Part shown: positions 32,990 to 44,115 of the stretch, piece after piece
How positions within the stretch are numbered: the first letter of the stretch is position 1
Layout: every line of letters begins with the position of its first letter
The notes under the pieces: generated by a model
What the model was told of the DNA's origin: nothing
The model's input: only the letters and a program-made list of their open reading frames with translations
Database searches by the model: none
Assembly: GCA_030035585.1 (NCBI GenBank)
Contig: CM057462.1
Location: 114,695,234 to 114,759,233 of the forward strand
Reading direction: 5' to 3'
Origin: Dugong dugon
Lineage: Eukaryota; Chordata; Mammalia; Sirenia; Dugongidae
DNA length: 64,000 nt
Program-made: the position numbers and the translations under genes

Positions 32990-34750
32990 TGAAGGCTGTG
33001 GTCTTCATCAGTAAGTGCCTCAAATCCTCTCACTTTCAGCAAGCAAGTTTGTGTCATCTGCATGTCGCAGGTTGTTAATGAATCTTCCTCAAATTCTGAT
33101 GCCTCGTTCTAACTCATATAGTCCACCTTCTCGGATTAACTGCCCCGCACACAGATTGAATAAGTATGGTGAAAGGATACAACCCCGACACACATATCTC
33201 TGATTTTAAACCATGTAGTATTCCCTTATTCTGTTTGAACGACTGCCTCTTGGTTTACATACAGGTTCCACACGAGCACAATGAAGTGTTCTAGAATTCC
33301 CATTCTTCGCAACGTTATTCATAATTTGTTATGATCCCCATAGTCGAATGCCTTTGCATAGTCAATAAAACACAGTTAAACATCTTTCTGGTATTCTCTG
33401 CTTTCAGCCAAGATCTATCTGACATCAGCAATAATACCACTCTTTCTACATCCTCTTCTGAATCTGGCTTGAATTTCTGGCAGTTCCCTGTTGATGTATT
33501 TCTGCAACCATTTTTGAATTACCTGCAGAAAAATTTTGCTTGTATGTGATTTTAATGATATTGTTTAATAATTTCCTAATTCTGTTGGATCACTTTTATT
33601 TGGAATAGGCAGAAATATGGATCTCTTCCAGTCAGTTGGCCAGGTAACTGTCTTCCAAATTTCTTGGCATAGACAAGTGAGTGCTTCCAGTGTTGCATCC
33701 ATTTGTTGAAACATCTCAATTGGTATTCCATCAATTTCTGGAGCCTTGTTTTTTGTCAATGCCTTCAGTGCAGCTTGGACTTCAGTATCATTGGTTTTTG
33801 GTCATATGCTACCTCCTGAATGGTTGAATGTCGACAAATTCTTTTTGGTACAGTGACTGTATTCCTTCCATCTCCTTTTGATGTTTCCTATGTTGTACAA
33901 TTTTTTTGCCCATAGAATCTTTCAGTATTGCAATTCGAGGCTTAAATTTTGTCTCCAGTTCTTTCACCTTTAGTAGTGCCGAGTGTGTTCTTTCCTTTTG
34001 ATTTTCTATTTCTAGGTCTTTGCATATTTCAATACTTTACTTTCTTCTCAAGTTGCCCTCTGAAATCTTCTGTTCAGCTCTTTTAATTCATCATTTCTTC
34101 CATTTTCTTTAGCTATTCTACTTTCAACAGCAAGTTTCAGAGTCTCTTGTGACATCCATTTTGGTCTTTTTTTTTTCCTATCTGTCTCTTTAGTTACTTT
34201 TTGCCTTCTTAATATATGATGTCCTTGATGTCACCTCACAGCTCCTCTTGTCTTCTTCAGTCATTAGTGTTCAATGTGTCAACTGTATTGTTGAGATGGT
34301 CTCTAAATTCAGGTGAGATGTACTCAAGGTTGTACTTTGGCTCTCGTGGACCTGTTTTAATTTTCTTCACCTTCAACTTGAACTTGCATAGGAGCAATTG
34401 ATGGTCTGTCCTGTAGTCAGCCCCTGGCCTTGTTCTGACTGATGACATTGAGCTTCTCCATTGTCTCTTTCCACGGATGTAGTCAATTTGATTTCCATAC
34501 TGTGAGGTCCATGTGTGTAGTCACCATTTATGTTGTTGAAAAAAGGTGTGTTCCATGAATAAGTCATTGGTCTTGCAAAATTCTATCACGTACTCTGTTT
34601 CCATCTTTCACATTCCAATCACCAATAATTATCAGTGCATCTTGATTGCATGTTTGATCAATCTCAAACTACAGAAGTTGTTGAAAATCTTCAGTTTCTT
34701 CATCTTTGGCTTTAGTGGTTGGTATGTAAATTTGAATAATAGTTATATGA
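32990..34750 (-). pseudogene. RTE endonuclease-reverse transcriptase, broken
   Basis: Minus-strand coding remnants of the single RTE polyprotein. The endonuclease motif 'IIGDWN' is intact at about 34606-34640. The endonuclease-RT linker lies in open frames 34373-34567 and 34257-34448. The first RT blocks (NKAPEIDGIPIEMFQQMDA, WPTDWKR) lie at 33565-33759. Motif C near 33050-33065 reads HADD instead of YADD. Stops and frameshifts separate every block, so no product is expected. The family's protein nicks target DNA and copies its own and SINE RNAs. Confidence 0.85.
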
Positions 34751-35220
34751 ACTGGTCTTCTTTGTAGATGTATGGCTATTGTCCTGGCACTGAGTGTATT
34801 GTATTTCAGGATAGATCTTGACAATGTTCTTTTTGCCAGTGAATGTGATGCCGTTCCTCTTCAATTTTCATTTCCAACATAGTAGAACATATGATTGTCC
34901 GATTCTAATTAACCAATACCAGTCTATTTCCAGTTCATTCATGCCTAGGATATTCATCTTTAATCAATGCATTTCATTTTTGAAAACTTCCAACTTCCTT
35001 GATTCATAATTTGTACAATCCACATTCTGTTTATTAATGGATATTTGCAGCTGTTTCTTTTCATTTTGAGTCATGCCACAACAGCAAATGCAGGACCCTA
35101 AAGCTTTAATCCATCTATGTCATTAAAATTGACCCTACTGTGAGGAGGCAGCTCTTCCCCAGACATATTTTCAGTGCCTTCCAATCTGAGGGGCTCATCT
35201 TCTGGCACTATCAGACAATG

Positions 35221-35374
35221 ATGGAGCCCTGGTGGTGTAGTGGTTAAGAGCCTGGCTGCTAACCAAAGGTTGGCAGTTTAAATCCACCAATGGCTACCTG
35301 GAAACCCTATGGGACAGTACTACTCTGTCCTACAGGGTCGCTATGAATCGGAATCAACTTGATGGCAACAGGTT
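35221..35374 (+). mobile_element. AfroSINE inside the RTE 5' region
   Basis: Head 'ggagccctggtggtgtagtg', box-B-like 'ggcagtttaaatccacc' and tail 'aatcaacttgatggcaacag'. A perfect 12-bp duplication 'tatcagacaatg' (35209-35220 and 35375-35386) is RTE sequence, proving insertion into the RTE. Confidence 0.97.
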
Positions 35375-35579
35375 TATCAGACAATGTTCCCCTGCTAATT
35401 TTTTCAGAAGCAAACTGCCAGGTCCTTCTTCCTAGTCTGTTTTAATATGGAAGCTCCACTGTCCCTCATGGGTGACCCTGCTTGTATTTGAAATTCTGAT
35501 GGCATACCTTCCAGCATCAGAGCAACACACAAGCCCCCACAGTACAACAAACTTACAGACTATTTGTGGCCATATTCTT

Positions 35580-35846
35580 ACCTGAACCTGGTATTATCTC
35601 TATTATTTTAATTTTATTTCTCTCAAGTCTGGTGAAATTGAGTAATTTTTCAAATATATGTTAGTCATTTTTATTTCCTTTCAGTCAACTCCCTATTCAT
35701 CTCTTTTGCTAAATTTTCTGGTGAGTTTTAGTGCATTTTTTATATACAAATCTTCATCAGTTATAATCTTTGCAAATTTCTTTTTATAGTCAGTTCCCAG
35801 TCTTTTTACTTTACTATGGTGAATTTTATTTTTTAATTTTAATTAT
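35580..35846. other. Unassigned sequence
   Basis: AT-rich sequence. 'tttgctaaattttctggtg' and 'tcttcatcagttataatctt' hint at an old L1 3' region (minus strand), but too weakly to call. Confidence 0.35.
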
Positions 35847-36392
35847 TGTGATAGTTAATGTTATGTGTCAGCTTGGCTAGGCTTTGATTCTCAGTGGTTT
35901 GAAAGACACTGAGCTGGTTGCTCTTCCATAACATAATCACTTTTCATGAGGTGATCATATGTGATCAGCCAATCGGTTGAAAGGGGGGTTTCCTTGCAGG
36001 TATGGCCTCATTCTAGTATATAAATGGGTGTTTTGGTAAAGCTTGCTCTCTCTCTCAACCCTGCACTCTTCTAGTCTCCTGACCTCTGGTTCTTGGGACA
36101 TAAGCCTGCAGAAGTCTCTGTTCTTCCACCTGACCTGCAGTTTTTGGATTCTCCAGCTTCCTAGTCCTGTGAGCCAGCAGAGATCCCTAGCCTGCTACCT
36201 GACCTACAGATTTGGAATTTGCCAGTCCTACAACTGCACGAGCTATTTCTTTGGAGTAAATCTCTCTCTATATATATACATATATATATAAACACAAATA
36301 TATATACACACATACATATATAACCAGTAAGACATGATATATATACACTCATCTCAGTAATTTTGCTCCTCTAGAGAACCCAGACTAAGACA
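35847..36392 (+). mobile_element. Solo LTR (ERVL/MaLR-like) with TA-repeat expansion
   Basis: It starts 'tgtgatagttaatgttatgt' and ends 'gaacccagactaagaca' (TG...CA). A TATA-like 'agtatataaatg' lies at about 36016-36027. The polyadenylation region has 'gagtaaatctctctc' followed by an expanded TA/CA tract (36268-36350). The family is well known in mammals by this layout but I cannot name it with certainty. No flanking internal retroviral sequence is present, so it is probably a solo LTR. Confidence 0.6.
36268..36350. repeat. TA/CA microsatellite within the LTR
   Basis: Alternating 'tatatata' with 'cacaca' and 'catacata' interruptions. Confidence 0.85.
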
Positions 36393-38125
36393 ATTCCTTT
36401 TTTTGTTCTTAAAATTCTATTTGGTAATTTTTAGAGCTTCTTTTTCCTTGGTATTTAAAATCACATGCTTTATTTCTTTATCTGTATTTAACAGTCCTCG
36501 TATCTGATATTCTTGGTACACTCTTTAAGTCTGTTGTTGTTTTATCTTTTTATTCCCATTCAAGGTGGCTTGCTGCCTTGTATTCTTGGACATTTTTGGT
36601 AGCAAGTTCATCGTGAAATATTAATTTGTGGAAATCCCATAGGACTAATATAAAGCCACTTTGCTCTAGTGAGGATTTTCATCTGCTTCTTTTCTGTAAT
36701 GATCATGCAATTACCAAAAATGCAGAAATTAAAGGATATACTTTTAAGTTCATTCACATTTTGGTATATTTCCATAACAACTGTATTCATTCTGGTTATT
36801 TTAAATGGAAATACAACTTTTGAGGGGATCCAGAAATTTCTGGGAAATATTTATGAGCTACTCAAAAGACATGAATAGAAAACAAAAAATATGTTATAAT
36901 CTACAAGTTTTAATATCTTTTATGAATTGTTTCTTACGAAAATCAGACAATATTGTGGGAAAAAATGTTACCTATAGAAATAGTTTGTTTGATCTTTGGG
37001 GTAACATTTTATAAATTCTATGCTCATTCTTTATATTAATTTGGTAGTATTTTCTGTTTTTTTTTTTGAAAGGGGGATTGATACTAATTCAAATATATTG
37101 AATTCTTTAAGAAATTAGAGCTTTGAATTAAAACGGGCCATAAGAAAAGACTAATAATGATACAAAGGACCACAGAAATTAAAAAAAAGGAAAAGAAAAG
37201 AAAGGAGAATTGTAGGTGAGGTATATATTCTCTCTTGTGCCTTTTTTGGCTCTTGTGAGTCTAGGAAACTTGTGCGTATTTTGAAGGGTTCCCTTGGACT
37301 GAAGTTGGAATATCTTTTTCTTTTCATAGTGATGATGCTCAAGTGACACTGAATGGGAATCATCAGGAAGTATATAGCCAGTTCCTGGTTCTTGAAAATA
37401 AAGCAATAAGGGAGAAACTACAGTTTAATTACATTGTTAAGTGGATAGTACAGAATATAATCCATGAAGATTATTGGAAGGAAGGGAAAAGTATATCAAA
37501 AACCTATAATTTTAGAGCTAGGTAAAGGAAATATGTTGAATTGAAAAATTAGTCTAAATTCATGAACTTTTTGGAGAGAGTTTTTTTTTTGCTCAGTCAC
37601 TTAAGTTATTTAAATACTCTCTTCTCTTGTGTTATTCTGCTTATCTCCATAGACTGTAGCAGGATTTAATGCTCACCCTAACCCTCAGATTTGGCTCTGT
37701 ATTATTATTCTTTACTGAAAGGATCGTGGGTTTCTTGTAGAAAAAATGATTTTGTATTTGGGGTAGAAGAGTTCAAGATGAGCTTGCAACACCAAAGTCA
37801 TTATTAAAAGTCATGTCTATCAATATGATCAATTTATTGGTACCCAATAGTACATGTAAACACACTCATACACACACACAGATCAGAGGAAGAAACAAAT
37901 CATTCAGTAAATAGAGGAAAGTGAAGAACTTTTATTTGTTTAATTGATAAAATACTTTCCTATAATTGGGTGGTTTGAGCAAATATTGATATCCATCTGA
38001 GATATAAGAAGATATTCTACTTGCTGACTTGATACTCTAAAAATATAAAATTAGGGGTAAATGGAAGGAGAGGACCTCAAGTAAGTCTGAAGTTTGGGCC
38101 TAAAATGGGGTTCCCCAGACACTGA
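36393..38125. other. Unassigned 1.7 kb sequence
   Basis: AT-rich with no recognisable element or exon. A minor CA-repeat ('cacacacaca') lies near 37870-37880. Confidence 0.45.
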
Positions 38126-38250
38126 CCTTTGTTTCAATCAATTTAGCAATAAACATTCATGAATGTTTTGGACTTGTTATGCACTAGTGATTTGTGCTAG
38201 GTAATGAGGCAGACCTATTGCCGGAATGCTAGAGTATGAGGTGAGAGAGG
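38126..38250 (-). repeat. L2 3' end fragment
   Basis: 'caatcaatttagcaataaac' and 'attcatgaatg', then 'tgtgctaggtaatgaggcag', follow the reversed L2 terminus. Confidence 0.5.
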
Positions 38251-38254
38251 TAGC

Positions 38255-38468
38255 AACAACAATAAAAAAAAAAAGGGTGCCATTGAGTAGACTCTAATTC
38301 ATGGCAACCCCATGTGTGTCAGAGTAGAACTGTGATACGTAAGGTTTTCAGTGGCTGATATTTTGGAAGTAGATCACCAGGGCTTTCTTCTGAGGTAACT
38401 CTGGATGAGCTGAAACCTCCAACTTTTTTATTGGCAGCCAAGTATGATTTGTACCACTCAGGGACTCT
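38255..38468 (-). mobile_element. AfroSINE, 'cacccagg' subfamily, diverged
   Basis: CAA/A-rich tail at left, 'attcatggcaaccccatgtg', 'gaagtagatcaccagggctt' and degenerate head 'accactcagggactctgg'. A possible short 'gagagg' duplication is not decisive. Confidence 0.9.
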
Positions 38469-39591
38469 GGAGAGGGACCAGAAGGGTATAAAAGGATGGC
38501 AAAGAGAGAGTCTTGCACCGGGAGAAATTTCACTTTACATGAATGATGCCATGTACAGCAGCACTTCCCTGTGAGAAATTTGGAATACCTGGAAAGCTCT
38601 ACCCCTGTTTGGGCACACCCTTGGCTGTGTCTGGGATTATAGATTTGTCTCTGTAAGTTTCTACAGTCTTTACCAATAAAGGCACTACATCTTCTAACTG
38701 TGCATGGTGGAATCTCTCTTATAATCACATCTTTGTTGATTGTGTCAACTGCCACACTGAATCCCCAAGTGGGTTAGACAATAAAAGACCAAGTTCTGAG
38801 GCTCAGTTTTAATGTCAGAGATGAAAATAAAGTCATGGTAACATATAACATACTTTACATGTTACAGTTCAATGCTGAGTACAAGGAGCTGAAATTGTGT
38901 AAAATTAAAGCAAACAAAAATAAACTTACTCAGCAAATGATTCACCTTAGTGCAAAGGTCATGTGGTTATGTGACTAATTAGTTATATTGTGTGAAATGA
39001 TACAACCCTTAGAAGCTGAATAAGGAAATTGTTAATTATTCTGAAAATTAAAGACATTATTTCTGGCCTCATAATATTTAGGAAGGTAAAGATGAAAAGG
39101 GTCCATTGAAAAGGGATGCCATAAAATTAATTGACAAAGCCAAAGAAAAACAAAGGAACAATATTTTATGAATGTAAATGTTAATCCATTTAAAAACATT
39201 TTTTTATGTACTTGAAATCTAAGAAGAGGGTCAAAGATACAGTGTGAAAAAAAATCTGTTGAAGAAGGGGATATTTATTTAGCTGAGCGCAAAATGAATT
39301 ATTTGCTTGAATATTCCCCAAAGAAGAAGGTAGTATTCTAGAAACTGCAGTGCATTCTCCTTAGGGGAAAGTAAGATGTTAAATGGCTTTACCATCACAC
39401 TAGAGCAGATAATTAGGCAATTACAACTATTAAATTTGACAGAGCATTAGTTTAAACGCATTACTCACAAGAATTCTGAACTAAGTAACAAATAGTACAA
39501 TTTTTAGTGAATACTTTTGATAGCTCATTGGAGACAACACCTCACCAGATGGCTGAAGGGTGCTAATGTACTCCCATACATGAGAAAAGTA

Positions 39592-39614
39592 CCCCCCCCA
39601 CCCCCCCCCCCCCC
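39592..39614. repeat. Poly-C tract
   Basis: C8, one A, then C14 on the plus strand. The complementary G run could form G-quadruplex, and the C run an i-motif. Confidence 0.95.
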
Positions 39615-40560
39615 ACACAAAGTCCTCAGGAAAGCCTGAATCTTCTGAAGTCTGTTTACTCTTTATATGCAATTATTGTAGTGTGCTTATAAATATTAAC
39701 CCACCAATCATCAAAAGACCATTCAAAAGTAGGCAGCAAGTATCATTTCAGAACCTCCTACCTTGATTTATACATATTAAACCAGAAACAGAAAGAAATC
39801 ACCTTGAAAGCTGGTAGAAACTCCAAGTCAAGTATTTAAGTAATTGACAATCACCAAACATTTGGTAATGCATAATTTTAGTAATACCAGAGCGTCAGCT
39901 TAGAACTCCATCCTTCTCACCTTGCTATAAAATCTTTAAATGGATTACTGCTGCATTTTTAAAAAGCATTAAACATTGCTGCACTGAATAATAATTGCAT
40001 ATAATAATCACATAATGTTTATGGCTTACTTTCCAAATTCTACTTGTTCTACAGGTTTCACCAGATCCTGCTAATACCCAGGATGAGTTACTGCTGCTTG
40101 AAATGAAGAACTTTTAAAACAATAGTGAAGTCCATGTGTATTACATCAGACCTTTATTTCTAAAGGTCAGTGGCCAGTCAGTGGCATTATTGCCAGGCCT
40201 GCTATCATCAACCACTCTCATTGCATGGTGTAGCAATGAATAGATAGTGAAGGTCAGTGAAGGACTAATGATGGTCACAGTGGATCTCAGCATGGGGTTA
40301 AACCCATGAGGATCTTCACTGTTCCGGACACTGTGTTCACTACTGTGCGCTCTTAGGCTGAATTAAGGATCCTATGGGGTACAGTCCTGGCTTGTTCGTC
40401 TTTGTGTTCTTTCACAATATCAATGAACTCACTCTATGTCAATTAAATGTTTGTTGATGGAACGTAAGAGGCAGTCCTTCTTACACCCTTCTCACAGCCC
40501 AAAAGGCTATAATTCCTCTCCATTACCCCTTCTATCCCAGCATTCTTAGGCTTTGGGATG

Positions 40561-40575
40561 CCCCCCCCCCCCCCC
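40561..40575. repeat. Poly-C tract
   Basis: An uninterrupted C15 run on the plus strand, flanked by 'tttgggatg' and 'atgaagtctg'. Confidence 0.95.
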
Positions 40576-41265
40576 ATGAAGTCTGATAAGCAGCAGGGCT
40601 GAAGTAATGACATTCTGCCTGGCACCCAGCTGTCTAACAATAACCCCTCTTTGGGTGGTTAAGAGGTAAAAATCTACATTGCACTCCATACAATGAGAAA
40701 CGTAGTCACTAGAGTATAAAATTGACTGAGGAAAGGATTTCCTAGTCCCTCACCTCTGGTGCAAAGTGGGGGCATGTGTAGAAGTGTTTCCATCTCCATC
40801 CAGACAGTTTTGAAGCCAGGAGGGACTAGCTTGCCGTGAAGCTGTTTCCTGTAGTTTGCTGTTTTCTGTGAGTAATTACACAGTTTTCATTTGCCAACTC
40901 TTACTGTATTGTATGTGCAGCTGGATCAGACTAGATGGACCTGACCTAACACCCACTGAGTGGTTGATACCACTGGGTGGACTCTTCATCCCAGTACTTT
41001 TGTGGCTACTTGGGATCCAGAAACAGCCTTTAAGGCAACCTGCACGTGTAACACAGAATGGATGAGGATAGAATCCCTCCAAGAAGTTTCCTGTTGACAT
41101 CTCTCATGGATGAGTTTGGAGTCCTTTTTATGTAATTCCATATTGACCTCTATTGTAGTATTTTTAACCCCGCCTTGAAATTTCCAAAGTGTAAGTCTGC
41201 TGTTTCCACAAGTCTGGTAACTGCTAGTTCTGACCTAGACATATACCTCGCTAATAATTGTATAG

Positions 41266-41325
41266 TGCTTAATACATAGTAGATGTTCAGTAAATGTTTG
41301 CTGAATGAGTAAATGGATAAGTCCC
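41266..41325 (+). repeat. L2 3' terminus
   Basis: 'gtgcttaatacatagtagat', 'gttcagtaaatgtttgctga' and 'atgagtaaatgg' form the L2 3' end. Confidence 0.7.
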
Positions 41326-41562
41326 TATCTGCTAATGTTTACATCACTGTAAACAGTAACAATAATGTACATGCCCAAACATTTTAAAATTCTGATATTA
41401 CTTTAGATACGCATCCAGGTATATAGTTAGTGGCTAATGGCTGCATCTTAGTGATGTCTGTGGTTTGATTTTAAATCTATTTCTCAATGCTACAACATTT
41501 TTCTGTAAGTGCCCCTGAGATTTTTGACATCTGTGTGAGGTTATGAGTTTATAAGGAAATTG

Positions 41563-41745
41563 GTATGACTTAGTAGAAAGAGTACTCTAGTTTTGTATTT
41601 AGGAGGCCAATATTCTTGTCTTGGCTTTGCATTGAAAAAAATAAATTAACCTCCCTAAGCTGAATATCACCATCTATAAAGTGGTAGGTTTAGACTAGAT
41701 GATCTTTAAAATAATTCAACCCTTCTAACTGTAAATACCGATTAT
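41563..41745 (+). repeat. MIR-like SINE
   Basis: 'agtagaaagagtactctagt', 'ttaacctccctaagctgaat' and 'gtttagactagatgatcttt' correspond to a MIR-class element with the 'agatgatctttaaa' 3' variant. Confidence 0.65.
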
Positions 41746-41869
41746 TCTAGAACAAACAAACTGAATAACCATTCACTGATTGCTGTGCAATAGCAGTATA
41801 CTGAGAGAGAGAGAGATAAAATTCAGGCAGAGATAGTCCTTGCTGGGGTCCACATACTCTTTGGAGCCG

Positions 41870-42080
41870 TAATGTCCAATAAAACTTTCTGTGATGATGG
41901 AAGTGTTCCATAATCTGCATTGTCCACTACAAAAGAGAATAGGCACACATCTATTACTGAGCACTTGAAAAGTGGCTAGTCCAATTGAGGATTTTAATTT
42001 TATTTAATTTTAATCTATTTAAATTTAATAGCAACATGTTACTGGTGGCTACTGTATTGGATGGTGCAGTTTTAGAGAGG
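41870..42080. mobile_element. hAT-Charlie-type DNA transposon
   Basis: The two ends, 'atgtccaataaaactttctg' and 'actgtattggatggtgcag', show terminal inverted similarity. The centre is AT-rich ('ttaattttatttaattttaa'). It is a non-autonomous element with no coding sequence. Confidence 0.75.
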
Positions 42081-43289
42081 CATATAAATATATAACTCCT
42101 ACCATAGTAAGTTTAAAACAGAAGCAGAATAGGGGACAAAATATTAAGTTTAAAAAAAAAAAAACTGTTCCGTGTTTAACAAAAAGTATATTAAATTTAT
42201 AAATAGGTAAAATGGAGAAAAATAAGTACAAAGTATACACTAATACTCAAGTGTTGTGTAAAATTCACATCTTTTTATTAGTACAGAGATGATCTTGAGT
42301 AAGGAATCCTTTCAGAATAACTATTTCTGCTTATAATGCAGATTTTTAGCTAAGAATTAGAAAATACTGAGGAACAGAACAAACAAAATCATAATATTTT
42401 GGATAATAGGTTTATGAGATTCTAAATGGCTCTTATGATTTCATATAATGGTAATGAGTACAGGGATAGAAAAAAACCCACAAAGGCTGGGATCAAAATC
42501 AAACTGCAGTATAAACTGTGGCTTGGGAAAATGACAGATGACTGCGACTGTGCAAATGTATTAGTATATTAAAGCTCTCACTATAAAATACTTTGGCAAA
42601 AATAGAGTGGCAAAGTCCCTGTCTAAATACATTTTAGAATAAGAGAGTAGAGGGCTAGTCAGAGCACAGATTCTAAATCAATGGAAGTTGTTTTGGCAGA
42701 CCATAAAAAAGTGAAGCCGTTTAGAATAGTATGCCATATGCACTTCAGATAACCATATTACTCTGTAGAAAGGACATCACTGAAATTGAAGAGGTAGATT
42801 GGAGGACAACTAAATGGACTTAAAATTTTAGCGGATAGAGCATTATTCACGAAGAATGATTATCCGGCTTTAGCAAATGTGGTCTTAAAGATGACAAAGA
42901 AGAGAACTGCAAGAGGTTTATTAGGGACTGCAGGGAAAGGCTGGATTGATGATGGCATGAAATTGAAAAGGGGAAAATGTAAATTAGAAAACATTTCCTA
43001 ATAGTGAGGGTCAATCAGACAAACGGCAAAGCTTGCCAAGCAAGGCCAGTGAAGTACCATTATTAAACGTATTAAAAAATGGATTAAATTAAAATTTTAA
43101 CTGTTCCTTTGGTAAAACTTTACAAAAGAAACTAGCACCATAATGCTGATAACTGAGTAATTAAAATAAACTGAGTAATTAAATTGTAGGCTGTATATTT
43201 AAAGGATTGAAGTCTTAGTTTAGTTCTGTCCTAAGTATTTGAAAATCAAACATAGTGAAAATGTAACATAGTAAAAGGGGTATTGCCAA
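42081..43289. other. Unassigned 1.2 kb sequence
   Basis: No recognised feature apart from an A12 run at about 42152-42163 and AT-rich composition. Confidence 0.45.
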
Positions 43290-43510
43290 TGGAGTTGGAA
43301 AGACTTGTATTTTAATTCTCATTCTCCTACTGCTGACTCTCAGGACTTGAGTCATGAGTTATATTGCTTTACGTCTCTCAATCTCAGCCTCCAGAGCTGA
43401 AATGGCTTTAATAAGACCTAGTTCATGGAGTTATTTTGAAATTCAATGAAACAATATACAAAAACTGCCTAGCACTGTCTCTGAGCATTTTTTGCTCCTT
43501 ATAAACATTG
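43290..43510 (+). repeat. MIR
   Basis: 'gttggaaagacttgtatttt', 'ctctcaatctcagcctccag' and 'gcctagcactgtctctgag' lie in MIR order. Confidence 0.75.
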
Positions 43511-43559
43511 GCCTCAATTCAGCCAACTGTATATGCACATACACATTAATCAGAACAAT

Positions 43560-43975
43560 TCTTTCTGATGCTTATTGAGCATTACCCTATGAGAGGCACT
43601 CTCCTAGGTAGCAGTTTATAAATAGGAAAAAGGCTGCATTCTTTGCCCTCAGGGATAGTCTAATCAGAGAAATAGACATGTAAGCAACAATTATATAAGT
43701 CAAAACATGAGTTCTAAAAAAGCCATCAATGAGTGCTTTGAGACAAGACAGAGGTAAAATTGGAAGAGGACGGGGAGGCTAACAACTTGTACAAAATAGG
43801 ACTTCCTCTTTGTTTTATCATGGTGTTAGTAAGTCCCTCTTACTTGATTAATTTTAAGAATTTATCCATTTATTTTTTTCAGTAAATATTTAATTAGTAC
43901 CTACTGTATTAGAAGTTCTGGAACACAGTGAAAGACGGGTGGTCTCTGCCTTCATTCAGGTTATACTCTGGTTTT
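43560..43975 (-). repeat. L2 3' fragments, one or two minus-strand copies
   Basis: 'gcttattgagcattacccta', 'ctcctaggtagcagttta' and 'ttgccctcagggatagtcta' match a reversed L2 end at 43565-43790. A second reversed start, 'tttaattagtacctactgta', is at 43885. Confidence 0.65.
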
Positions 43976-44115
43976 AGGAGTCCCTGGGTGGTGCAAACCA
44001 TTAAAATTCATGGCTGCTAACTAAAAGATTGGAGGTTCAAGTCCACCCAGAGGTGCCTCAGAAGAAAGGCCTGATGATCTACTTTCAAAAAATCAGCCAT
44101 GGAAAACCTTATGAG
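43976..44115 (+). mobile_element. AfroSINE, 3'-truncated at the L1
   Basis: Head 'aggagtccctgggtggtgca', 'aggttcaagtccacccagag' and 'gatctactttcaaaaaatca'. It stops at 'accttatgag' where L1 5' sequence begins. The missing SINE tail is not found after the L1, so simple insertion does not explain the junction. Confidence 0.9.

Larger units (their letters stand above)
32311..35569 (-). mobile_element. RTE LINE, essentially full-length
   Basis: Reading the minus strand from about 35569, there is a 5' end 'tgtactgtgggggcttgtgt', 5' leader, endonuclease, reverse transcriptase, and the 3' end with GTT/CAA repeats at 32311. It is flanked by 'ccttattctt' (32301-32310) and 'ccatattctt' (35570-35579), a 10-bp duplication with one mismatch. 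Excluding the AfroSINE inside (35221-35374) it is about 3.1 kb, the expected size of an RTE/BovB element. It is the longest uninterrupted RTE reference in the window. Confidence 0.93.
38469..41265. other. Unassigned 2.8 kb sequence with two poly-C tracts
   Basis: No gene or classified repeat. A minus-strand frame of 135 codons (38348-38755) overlaps the AfroSINE and shows no family match. The two C tracts are listed separately. Confidence 0.45.

Noticed and set aside
38348-38755. Minus-strand open frame of 135 codons as a possible host gene
   Set aside because: Its C-terminal part is antisense AfroSINE, no domain is recognisable, and there is no splice or promoter context.
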